NCBI RefSeq assembly: GCF_900105055.1
Contig: NZ_FNTA01000002.1
Coordinates: forward strand, 186,001-250,000
DNA from: Amycolatopsis lurida
GTDB lineage: Bacteria > Actinomycetota > Actinomycetes > Mycobacteriales > Pseudonocardiaceae
Reading direction: 5' to 3'
Length of the DNA stretch: 64,000 nt
A model generated the notes under the pieces. The model did not search any database. It was not told where the DNA came from and saw nothing but the letters and a program-made list of their open reading frames with translations. Below, in pieces: positions 25,430 through 33,152 of the stretch; positions within the stretch are counted from its first letter, which is position 1; each line of letters opens with the position of its first letter. Position numbers and translations under genes: made by a program.

Positions 25430-25690
25430 AGCGTTGTCTTCGATCAGTAGGAGTGGAGGGTCCATCGTTGGCGTTCCGGAGGTTTCGACGATTTTCGCCG
25501 AATGCGCGCCGCACAGGACGACCGTGAACTTCCACTGCTGTGTCGTCCCGTCGTGGTACTGATCTGGACCATCGAATCGCCGTTGCGCAGTTCGCCGTCC
25601 GCGGGGCGAGGCGCTTCCCCGAGTGGCGGTTCTTCAGGGCGTAGACGTTGGTGCCGGAATGAGGCCCCTGGCCGGCCACGACTCGCGGCC
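25430..25690 (-). pseudogene. Frameshifted fragment of a ricin-type beta-trefoil lectin domain
   Basis: Reading the minus strand through three frames gives GTNVYALKNRHSGKRLAP, then ADGELRNGDSMVQ, then DQYHDGTTQQWKFTVV, then LCGAHSAKIVETSG. The first block matches the Y.L.N..SGK.L start of ricin repeats, and QQW is the hallmark of the fold. No single frame covers it, so the gene is broken by several small indels. Its parent may have been a carbohydrate-binding module of a secreted enzyme. Confidence 0.5.
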
Positions 25691-25762
25691 GGCGAACCAC
25701 CCGAGGGCTCTGAGTCGGGAGGCGGGGGTGTACCGCACCGACTGTTGGGGCATGCTGACGGC

Positions 25763-26041
25763 GTGTCTTCTGCGGATGGGGAACGCGCGGACGTGGTGTC
25801 ACGTCGCCGGCGCGGTTGGGTGGTCGTGTACTTCGTGGGGCTTGCGGCTCTGTGCTATTTGGGCACGGTCGGGATTCACCACATGCTCGGCCGCACGGAC
25901 ATCTGGGTTCACGGGCTCGCCGGACTGGGGCCGGTCATCGGCGTGATCGCCGTCGAGTGGTGGAAGCGACGACGTCGGCGTCGTCAAGCGGCTGGTCATG
26001 ATCATGCCGCGCCCCGTGTCGACCGTGACATCGCCGGTTAG
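25763..26041 (+). CDS. Small two-helix membrane protein
   Basis: A 92-aa product from GTG 25763. A basic stretch (SRRRRGW) precedes two hydrophobic segments, VVVYFVGLAALCYLGTV and VHGLAGLGPVIGVIAV, followed by a strongly basic WWKRRRRRRQ and a polar tail. The layout predicts two transmembrane helices with both ends cytosolic. The start is uncertain because the frame is open further upstream and no ribosome-binding site is clear. Function unknown. Confidence 0.55.
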   Translation: MSSADGERADVVSRRRRGWVVVYFVGLAALCYLGTVGIHHMLGRTDIWVHGLAGLGPVIGVIAVEWWKRRRRRRQAAGHDHAAPRVDRDIAG

Positions 26042-26164
26042 CTTCGCATACCGGAAGGGGTGGCTCTCCGCTCCAGCGGGGATCGCGCATGGCGTGCAGT
26101 ACCGCCTGCGGGAGCCAATGGCACTTCGGAGGTCGGCGGAATTGTCGGTCGTCCTCGCTAGCGT

Positions 26165-28366
26165 GTGCGCGTTGTCGAGCCTTGGGGGTTTGAGGTGGAG
26201 GAGCACACGGAAGTACCGGCGGGGCTGGCGGACGCGCTCGCGTCGGTGGTCGCCGACCTGATCCCGACGCTGCGCGGGCGGATCCCGCACGGTCCCGCGG
26301 CGGCGCTCGGAAGGCTGGGCGCTCCGGATGCGAAGCCCGGCGTTTTCGGCCTCCAGGCGGGACGTCCGGTTGCGAGGCGAGGGGAATCGGCGGCGTTGAG
26401 CGGGCTGCGTTCGCTCGGTGATCCCGTCTCCGAGCGGTTGCTCGGCGCGCTGGAACTGACCTTGGACGCGTTGGCCGTCTCCATCCCGCACGAGGTCGAA
26501 GTGGCGGTGCCGGGTCCGGACGCGACGCCGCAGGCCTTCGGCTTCGGCATGATCGGCGGGCCGAGCGCCGAGACCGTCACCGCGGTGCGCCTGCTCGATC
26601 AGCTGCGGCCTGGGGTCTCCGCGCTGATCGTGGCACTGGTCGAGGAATTGGCAGGGCACGAGGCCTTGGTTTCACTGCTGGAGCCCCCGTCGGAGCTCAC
26701 CGGCGAGGAGGAACTGGCGGCGGCGCACGGAGCGGCGCATCTCGCACTGGCCGTCGCGGTCGCCGCGCCGGTGCTGCGGAGGGCAGGCGCTCCGCTCCTC
26801 GCTGGGACGTCCGCCGCCGTCGTCGGCGTCGCACTGGGCGCTGTTTCGGCTTTGTTGAGCGCAAGTCCGATGCCTCCGGCTTATGCGGCAGCGCTGCTGG
26901 CGAAACGCCGGGCCGAATACGTGCTGCCGGTGTCGGCGTCGGGTTCGGCCGAGGTGCGCGGGCATCGGTTCACTCTCGCCGAGCGCTCTGTCCTCGGCGA
27001 GGCCGACTTCAGCGGAAACGGACTGGCCGTCGCCATCCCCGGCGGGGTCGCCGTCCGGACCGGGCAGGGGGAGGGCCAAGTGCCCGTGTCGATACGAATC
27101 CTCGAAGGAGCGCCGGACGAAGTCGAACTCGACTGGTGGGACGAGGTCGTCGAGTTCTCCTGGCGAGCGGAGCGGGGCGACGCCACGTTGAGCGAAAGCG
27201 CCTCGCGGCACCTGAGAACACCGCCGTGGCCGGGCGATTTCCGGGTGCGGGTGCACGCGATCGGCCGAGATGGCGAGGAGCGCGAGCGCTATGAGCTCAT
27301 GCTGTGGCAGGGACCGCCGGGCCCGGACATCGTGCACAAACGCGGTGACAGGCTCGGCTCTATCGTCCGCGGTGAACCTGTGCCCGACATCGTGGCGCCC
27401 CCGGAAGCCGCCTATCGGTGGATTCGCGGCAGCCTGATCGGTGAAGCGGCGACGGTGACGGTGGTCGGGGACGCCTCACCCGCCGAGGTGCTCCGCGCCT
27501 TCGGTGCGGACCCGGCCGAACCGGAGTCCGCACAGGAGTTGGCGTCGGCATTCGACCTTGACCCCTGGGTGACCGTGCTTCCGGTCGAGGGCGGGGTTCT
27601 TGCCGCCGAGTTCAACGGTTTCCAGGGTTCGCTCCGGCCGGTGCTGGTGTCGTTGTCACGGGAGGGGAGGACGGCCGGCCTGTTCTGGAACGTCAACGCC
27701 GTCACCCGGCTGTCCTTCGCCGACAACGGGACCGTCCTCGCGTCGTCCGAACTCGGACACGCGGAGGACATCACCGACCCTGAGGTGAACCGGGCGTTGG
27801 CCGGCCTCGACTTCGGCAGTTATCGCGACAGGCTGGAAAAAGGCATGCTCGCCGTCGAGCGGTACACCGGATACCGGCTGCGGAAGGAGGACCTTGATCG
27901 GATGGTGGAGGAGGACGTCGCCTATCGCATCCTGCCGCACCTGCCCGAGCTGTACCCCGAGGCGCGTGATCCCGACGGTTCGCGCGCGTTCCCCGGTCAT
28001 GGACCTCTCGGCGCGGACACCGATCGGCTGGCCTTCGTACCCGAGGAGACATTGCGGGAGCTGGCCTGGCAGGCCGCGTCGGCCGTAACCGAGCATGCCG
28101 GTGTCGCCGGAGACCCTGTCATCGCGGCCGTACTCACGGAGCGCCGGTTCGGCCCGGAGGCAGAACTCGCGGCCAGGCGATCGCAGTTACAGGACCATCG
28201 AGAGCACGCGTGGTTGTGGCAGGCACTGCACAACGCGACCAATCCGGACCCGCTGGCCGCCGCGATCGGCTCGCTGTCGGCGGCGCGATACGCGGCCGGC
28301 CCGAGGGGGGAGGACCTGCTGGAACACGCGCGGCGAATAGCTCGAGAGTCGCCGCCGCCGATCTGA
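26165..28366 (+). CDS. Large unknown protein with a DUF6461-like domain
   Basis: A 733-aa protein from a GTG start. Residues about 180-245 form a hydrophobic hairpin-like region (AHLALAVAVAAPVLRR..., TSAAVVGVALGAVSALL), possibly two membrane helices. Residues about 420-530 resemble DUF6461: AYRWIRGSLIGEAATVTVVGDASPAEVLRAFGAD, then WVTVLPVEGGVLAAEFNGF and GLFWNVNAVTRLSFADNG. The C-terminal 180 residues are helical and acidic. DUF6461 proteins are common in actinomycetes and unsolved. The ESX-like operon follows 252 bases later on the same strand, so a link to it is possible but unproven. Confidence 0.8.
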   Translation: MRVVEPWGFEVEEHTEVPAGLADALASVVADLIPTLRGRIPHGPAAALGRLGAPDAKPGVFGLQAGRPVARRGESAALSGLRSLGDPVSERLLGALELTLDALAVSIPHEVEVAVPGPDATPQAFGFGMIGGPSAETVTAVRLLDQLRPGVSALIVALVEELAGHEALVSLLEPPSELTGEEELAAAHGAAHLALAVAVAAPVLRRAGAPLLAGTSAAVVGVALGAVSALLSASPMPPAYAAALLAKRRAEYVLPVSASGSAEVRGHRFTLAERSVLGEADFSGNGLAVAIPGGVAVRTGQGEGQVPVSIRILEGAPDEVELDWWDEVVEFSWRAERGDATLSESASRHLRTPPWPGDFRVRVHAIGRDGEERERYELMLWQGPPGPDIVHKRGDRLGSIVRGEPVPDIVAPPEAAYRWIRGSLIGEAATVTVVGDASPAEVLRAFGADPAEPESAQELASAFDLDPWVTVLPVEGGVLAAEFNGFQGSLRPVLVSLSREGRTAGLFWNVNAVTRLSFADNGTVLASSELGHAEDITDPEVNRALAGLDFGSYRDRLEKGMLAVERYTGYRLRKEDLDRMVEEDVAYRILPHLPELYPEARDPDGSRAFPGHGPLGADTDRLAFVPEETLRELAWQAASAVTEHAGVAGDPVIAAVLTERRFGPEAELAARRSQLQDHREHAWLWQALHNATNPDPLAAAIGSLSAARYAAGPRGEDLLEHARRIARESPPPI

Positions 28367-28618
28367 CGGGTCCGAGCATCGCGAACCTCTGTTACTGCGC
28401 ACTCGCGGCACTCCGGCGACTGCGTATCGATCGCCGGATCCGTGGACGGCGGGCTGGTCAGGGCCGCGCCACACGGGTGTGGTGGTGGTCGCCTGGTCTC
28501 CCGGCGCAGGCCACGACCACACGAAGCCGCTGAAGGCTCGGTGCTTTCATGCGAATGAAAGGCGTGTGAAAGCCGCGTTCCTAACCTTTCTCGTGGGGCA
28601 GGGACGAGAGGGGATCGC

Positions 28619-28933
28619 GTGGGGTACGAAGTCGATCCAGCGAAGTTGCTGGAGGTGAGTGACGAGCTCGGGACCATCGGCACCGGACTGCGGTCGGTGA
28701 GCGGACAGGTGGCGCACACCGTGGTGGCCCAGCTGGACTTCGGCGGGGACCGCTACCAGAGCCACGGCGCCGCATACCTCGCCGCGAGCGGAGAGCTGGC
28801 GACTCTCGCCGTCAAGCTGGTCGGAGACATCGACGAGGTCTCCCTCTTGCTGCGGGAGTCCGCCGGTGTCTATGGGGAGACCGAGTCGGACTTCGCGTCG
28901 CGACTCGACGGCCTGCGCGAGGTGGGCGACTGA
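28619..28933 (+). CDS. ESX/type VII secretion substrate-like small helical protein (EspC/DUF2580 type)
   Basis: A 104-aa all-helical protein starting GYEVDPAKLLEVSDELG, the typical opening of EspC/DUF2580 proteins. Two long helices are separated near FGGDRY (41-46) in place of a WxG turn. A YxxxE export signal, YGETE, occurs at 85-89 just after the second helix, as in ESX substrates. GTG 28619 follows GAGAGGGG. The stop overlaps the next start (ATGA), giving translational coupling. It probably pairs with or escorts the next product through a type VII secretion system encoded elsewhere. Confidence 0.82.
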   Translation: MGYEVDPAKLLEVSDELGTIGTGLRSVSGQVAHTVVAQLDFGGDRYQSHGAAYLAASGELATLAVKLVGDIDEVSLLLRESAGVYGETESDFASRLDGLREVGD

Positions 28934-30300
28934 TGGCCTGGTGGGACGAGGCCAAGGCGAGGTACCGGCCGGCCGGGCCGAACGGACACGTCAGCCCGAC
29001 CGACGAGGAGATCAGGGCCATCCTCGACGACCCCGACGTCTCCGATGAGACGAAACGGGAGCTCATCGCCGCGTGGAGCTACGACTACGCGACGGGTTAC
29101 CTCTGGGGAGACGTCATCATCCAGGAACGGACGGGGTACGACCCGGACACCGTGCCGGACGAGGTGAAGGAGTACATCGAGGAATACGACGCCCAGGAGT
29201 ACGTGGACAACTACGCCGCGAACGCCATCAACAACGGCGCGTTGAGCCAGGCGGTCAACGACGCCGCGACCATCGCGACGTACGGCGAGGAGCACCCCGG
29301 GGGCCCCGGCGCGCTGCCCGGGTCCGGCAACCCCGGCGCGGACATGCAGGCCGCGATCGACCAGGCGGAGAACGAGCGCAGGTACGCGGACGACCTGGAA
29401 GAGCAGCGCGAGAACGCCCGGCAGCTTCAGGCCTACGCGGACAACTTGAAGGCCACCGGCGGCACCGGCGCCGCGAGCTCGGAGGAGATCTTCGACTCCG
29501 GCGAGGTCGGGCTGGATTTCTTCAAGCTGTTCTGGGGGAAGTACTGCCGGTACTCCAGCGGTGGGTCCCGGGTGGGTGCTCGTGGTTCGGGCAACGGCGG
29601 CACGTCCTTGACCGGTAACCCGTTCGCGGACAAATGGATCTTCAAGGCCCGGTACAACGAGCAGCGTGAGGTGGGGTTCAGGCGCATCGGTCTCCAGGCC
29701 GACCAGTACGCACAGGCGGTCGGCCGTCTCCAGCACCACGTCGGCGAGCTCGTCACGGCCCAGGGCGACCTGTTCGCCGATTGGGAGGGGGAGGCCGCGG
29801 ACGCCGCGTCGTCACGCTACGACGACGCGGTGGGCCAGGCCAGGGCCTTGATGAAGGAGCTGGAAGACGCCGGCAAGGTGCTGAACGAGGTCCGCGGCGC
29901 GCTGGAGCAGATGTGCGTGACCAAGGCGCAGACCGTGAACGGCCTGTTCTCGTCGACCATCAACGGGATCGCGCCGGACATCGTCGATCGGCTGGTCACG
30001 GTCGCCAAGGGAGGGGCGAGCGACGAGGACATCCTTTATGTGGCCTCGCAGTTCGGCATACCGGCCGACCAGGAGTGCCTGAACATCAGCGACGACGTCA
30101 AGGCCGAAGTCCGGCAGTCGGCGGCCGAATGGTGCGACGGCAATCTGGTGCCGGTGGTGGAGACGAAGGTCGAGGCGTTCTGGGACGTCTGTGACGCCAC
30201 CGACGAGGGGTTCGAGGAGGTCCTCGGCGTGATGCGGGAAATGCTCGAACAGGGCGCGCAGGCCGGTTCCGGCGGGCGGAGGGAGGTGATGCCGCGATGA
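28933..30300 (+). CDS. Large WXG-domain protein coupled to the ESX-like gene
   Basis: A 455-aa acidic, cytosolic-looking protein without signal peptide. Residues about 235-330 form a WXG100-like helical hairpin with the turn DWEGEAADAASSRYDDAV (Trp284-Glu-Gly286). The N-terminal 170 residues are helical and Asp/Glu-rich (TDEEIRAILDDPDVSDETKREL), and a Gly/Ser linker at about 208-228 joins the halves. The C-terminal 120 residues hold cysteines and further helices. I cannot name the family. It overlaps both neighbours by four bases, so the three genes form one unit; it is likely a secreted effector or structural partner of type VII secretion. Confidence 0.75.
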   Translation: MAWWDEAKARYRPAGPNGHVSPTDEEIRAILDDPDVSDETKRELIAAWSYDYATGYLWGDVIIQERTGYDPDTVPDEVKEYIEEYDAQEYVDNYAANAINNGALSQAVNDAATIATYGEEHPGGPGALPGSGNPGADMQAAIDQAENERRYADDLEEQRENARQLQAYADNLKATGGTGAASSEEIFDSGEVGLDFFKLFWGKYCRYSSGGSRVGARGSGNGGTSLTGNPFADKWIFKARYNEQREVGFRRIGLQADQYAQAVGRLQHHVGELVTAQGDLFADWEGEAADAASSRYDDAVGQARALMKELEDAGKVLNEVRGALEQMCVTKAQTVNGLFSSTINGIAPDIVDRLVTVAKGGASDEDILYVASQFGIPADQECLNISDDVKAEVRQSAAEWCDGNLVPVVETKVEAFWDVCDATDEGFEEVLGVMREMLEQGAQAGSGGRREVMPR

Positions 30301-30596
30301 TCGGGGAGATCATGCGGGAGGAGCGCATCGAGCGGATGCGCGCGCGGTTCGCGGACCGGATCGACGGCAACCGGGACCGGATCGCCGCCAGGGCCGAACG
30401 ATGCTACGCGGCGGAGAAGGCCGGCGCGGAGAAATCCGCGGCACTGACGCAACGCTGGCACAAGCGCGTCGCCGCGATCCGGCGCAGGGCGGAGGATCGC
30501 CGCGATGCCTTCCCGCCACCGAGTTCACGACGGCCTCGGGAGTTCGACTTCGAGCCTGACTGGGACGACGATCCGGGCCCTCGGCGGCGCCGGTAG
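30297..30596 (+). CDS. Small charged coiled-coil protein, third gene of the ESX-like operon
   Basis: A 99-aa protein extremely rich in Arg, Glu and Ala (MREERIERMRARFADRIDGN..., AEKSAALTQRWHKRVAAIRRRAEDRR), predicted to be one long amphipathic helix with a Pro/Asp-rich tail ending in four Arg. ATG overlaps the previous stop. There is no known family. As the last coupled gene it may be a chaperone or filament-forming accessory for the second product. Confidence 0.7.
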   Translation: MIGEIMREERIERMRARFADRIDGNRDRIAARAERCYAAEKAGAEKSAALTQRWHKRVAAIRRRAEDRRDAFPPPSSRRPREFDFEPDWDDDPGPRRRR

Positions 30597-30705
30597 CCCA
30601 TCCGGCGACCGTCCTTTTCAGGTGGTGCCCAAGGGCTGACCGAGAGCGAAGGTACTAGGACCTCCGCCGCTTCCGCCTTGGCCGGCGATCGGTCAGGGTG
30701 CTCCC

Positions 30706-31452
30706 ATGCGCGTCCTCCCTGCTTCACCGCGTGCCCGCAAGGGCGTGGTGCTCGGCCTGATCACCGCGGTCGTGCTGGCGGCGTCGGCCTTCGGCCTCGA
30801 TCGGCTGGTCAACGCCCGGACCTTCCAGTTCTACGGCGGCCTGACCCATCGGGTCGAGGTGCCGGACAAGGTCGTGGCGCTCACTTTCGACGACGGGCCC
30901 GACCCGGCGGGCACCGGCGAACTCCTCCACGGCCTGGGCACGGTCGGGGTACCCGCCACCTTCTACCTGACCGGGCGGGAACTGGAGCGGCACCCGGACC
31001 TCGGCACGCGGATCGCCGCCGCCGGGCACGAGCTCGGCAACCACTCCTACTCCCACGAGCGGATGGTGTTCGTGTCAGCCGAGACGGTGGCCACCGAGAT
31101 CGAGCGGACCGACGCGCTGATCCGCCGGACCGGCTACCGCGGCGAGATCACGTTCCGCCCGCCCAACGGGAAGAAACTGCTGGGCCTGCCGCGCTATCTC
31201 GCCGAGCATCGGCGGCGGACGATCATGTGGGACGTCGAACCGGACTCCTATCCCGAGGTGGCCGCCAGCGCCTCCGGCATCGCCGAGTACACCGCCGAGC
31301 ATGTCCGGCCGGGCTCGATCGTCCTGTTGCACGGGATGTACCAGAGCCGGACCACGACCAGGCAAGCGGTGGTCCCGCTGGTCGAACGGTTGCGCGGGCT
31401 CGGCTATCGGTTCGTCACGGTGTCCGAGCTGCTGGCCCGGCGGCCGGGATGA
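30706..31452 (+). CDS. Membrane-anchored polysaccharide deacetylase (NodB domain, CE4)
   Basis: A 248-aa protein with an N-terminal helix (KGVVLGLITAVVLAASAFGL) that anchors it or acts as signal. The NodB domain starts at about 57: motif 1 TFDDGPD (Asp62-Asp63), motif 2 NHSYSH (His113, His117) binding Zn2+, and motif 3 near RPPNGKK, a variant of the usual R.PYG. A late LLHGM provides the usual catalytic His. Such enzymes remove N-acetyl groups from peptidoglycan or chitin-like glycans. Its end overlaps the convergent histidine kinase gene by 38 bases. Confidence 0.9.
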   Translation: MRVLPASPRARKGVVLGLITAVVLAASAFGLDRLVNARTFQFYGGLTHRVEVPDKVVALTFDDGPDPAGTGELLHGLGTVGVPATFYLTGRELERHPDLGTRIAAAGHELGNHSYSHERMVFVSAETVATEIERTDALIRRTGYRGEITFRPPNGKKLLGLPRYLAEHRRRTIMWDVEPDSYPEVAASASGIAEYTAEHVRPGSIVLLHGMYQSRTTTRQAVVPLVERLRGLGYRFVTVSELLARRPG

Positions 31453-32491
31453 CCGCACGGACCACCCACTGCCGCCCACGCGGGCCGAATTCCAGCCGAC
31501 CGCCGTGTTCGGCCAGCTCACCGGCGACGCTGGCCAGCCCGAAGCCACCGCCACCCGGTCTCGTGGTGGCGGGCAGTTCGTTGCCGACCTCGACATGCAC
31601 GTCGTCGTCGTGGTTCCGCACGGTGATCCGGACGCGGGTGCCGGGACCGGCGTGTCTCAGCGCGTTCGTGGCCGCCTCCGCGATCACCCGCTCGGCCAGC
31701 GCTCCGGCCACCCCGTCCGGCACGCCGGTGGGTTCGTCCAGCACGAGCCCGGCGGCGCGCAGCCGCGCGAGGAGCTCGGGCAGTTCGGTGGACGCGGGTG
31801 GCGGATGCTCGTCCTCGGCGAGGTCGCGGAGGGTCTGCCGGACCTCGGTGAGCGCGTCCCGGCCCGCGGTGAGGATCGTGTCCACGCGCTCGCGGGCCGG
31901 TTCGCTGAGATCGGCGGTCGCGCGCAACGCCTCGGCTTGCACGAGCATCACCGTGGTGGTGTGGGCGAGCGTGTCGTGCAGCCGCCGTGCGGTGAGCTCC
32001 CGGCGTTCCGCGGCCGCGCTTTCCGCGCTGTGGCGGGCTTGCTGTTCGACAAGCCGGGTGCGATCGGCCACGTGCCGCCGCCGTTCCATGCCCATCGTCC
32101 ACGCCACGCCGAAGGCCACCAGCGCCAGCAAAGTGCCGTCCACCAGGCCCTTGAATTCGCCCATCACCACCGCCACGGCGGCTGCCGCGCCCGCCGCGAC
32201 CATCCGGTGCCCGGCACGGTTCGGCAGGGCGGCCACGGTGTAGACCCCGAGCAGGACCGGCACGTAGGCCACGTTGCGAGCGGGTCCCAGGAGCAGCTGA
32301 GCCACGGTCGCCGCGGCGACGACCGCGAGCACGACGCCGGGTGCCCGCCGCCGCGCGGCCAGCGGCAGCAGCTGCGCGGCGGCGACGGCCACCGCCTCCC
32401 AGCTCTCCGTACCCAGCCCGCTCGCCGAGAACAGCAGTGCGACCAGCAGGATCATCCCGAGGTCCAAACGCGCGCGGAGATGATTGAGCAC
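31415..32491 (-). CDS. NarL/DesK-type sensor histidine kinase
   Basis: A 358-aa membrane kinase. Four to five hydrophobic helices fill residues 8-135. The dimerisation/phosphoacceptor motif is ARRLHDTLAHTTTVM with His172 (HisKA_3). An ATP-binding domain follows with the N box AERVIAEAATNALRHAG and the G box GGGGFGLASVAGELAEHGGRLE. The start is taken as GTG 32491, beginning at the first membrane helix; the longer frame would overlap the response regulator. It is divergent from its cognate regulator with 37 bases between the starts. The signal is unknown. Confidence 0.9.
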   Translation of the reverse strand: MLNHLRARLDLGMILLVALLFSASGLGTESWEAVAVAAAQLLPLAARRRAPGVVLAVVAAATVAQLLLGPARNVAYVPVLLGVYTVAALPNRAGHRMVAAGAAAAVAVVMGEFKGLVDGTLLALVAFGVAWTMGMERRRHVADRTRLVEQQARHSAESAAAERRELTARRLHDTLAHTTTVMLVQAEALRATADLSEPARERVDTILTAGRDALTEVRQTLRDLAEDEHPPPASTELPELLARLRAAGLVLDEPTGVPDGVAGALAERVIAEAATNALRHAGPGTRVRITVRNHDDDVHVEVGNELPATTRPGGGGFGLASVAGELAEHGGRLEFGPRGRQWVVRAVIPAAGPAARTP

Positions 32492-32528
32492 GTCCCGACA
32501 GTAGAGTGTGCGCCATCGAGGTGATCCC

Positions 32529-33152
32529 ATGGTTCGTGTTGTCGTGGTCGACGACCACGCCCTGGTCCGCGAAGGGCTGGCGATGGTGCTGGCCGCGCAG
32601 CCGGGCTTGACCGTCGTCGCGCAGCGCGCCGGCGGGCCAGAGCTGCTCGACTTCCTCGTCACCGCACGGGAACCGGCCGACGTCGTCCTGCTCGACCTCT
32701 ACCTGCCGGGCATGGACGGCCTGGAGACCCTGCGCCGCCTCCGGGAGCAAATGCCCGCCCCGCCGCCCGTGCTGATGCTGACCACCATCGGGAGGCGCCA
32801 CGAGATCCGGCAGGCGCTGGCCACCGGAGCCGCCGGCTTCGTGCTCAAGGACGCCACCGGGGCCGAACTGGCCGCCGCCGTCCGTGGCGCGCACGACGGA
32901 ATGACCGTGATCAGCCCGTCCGCGGCGGCCACGTTGTGCGGTACCGGTGATCCCGGCCTGACCCCGCGCGAGCGCGAAGTGCTGTCGCTGCTCGGTTCCG
33001 GACTGTCCAACCGCGACATCGCGGGACGGCTCGGGCTGGCCGAACGCACGGTCAAGGTGCACGTCGGCAATGTGCTGGCCAAGCTCGGCGTCACCAGCCG
33101 GACCCAGGCCGCGCTGCGTGCTCAGGTCCTGCTCGGCTCGCGGGATTCATGA
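32529..33152 (+). CDS. NarL/FixJ-type response regulator
   Basis: A 207-aa two-component regulator. The receiver domain begins MVRVVVVDDHALVREGLAMVL; the phospho-acceptor Asp is in VVLLDLYLPGMDG, with the conserved Lys in GFVLKDA. The C-terminal LuxR HTH is LTPREREVLSLLGSGLSNRDIAGRLGLAERTVKVHVGN (about 150-187). ATG 32529 follows GAGGTG. It is encoded divergently to the kinase, and its 3' end overlaps the SARP regulator stop by 6 bases in convergent orientation. Confidence 0.94.
   Translation: MVRVVVVDDHALVREGLAMVLAAQPGLTVVAQRAGGPELLDFLVTAREPADVVLLDLYLPGMDGLETLRRLREQMPAPPPVLMLTTIGRRHEIRQALATGAAGFVLKDATGAELAAAVRGAHDGMTVISPSAAATLCGTGDPGLTPREREVLSLLGSGLSNRDIAGRLGLAERTVKVHVGNVLAKLGVTSRTQAALRAQVLLGSRDS

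Noticed and set aside
25799..26659. 286-codon minus-strand frame
   Set aside because: Antisense shadow of the DUF6461-like gene; composition is Arg/Gln/His-rich without family resemblance.
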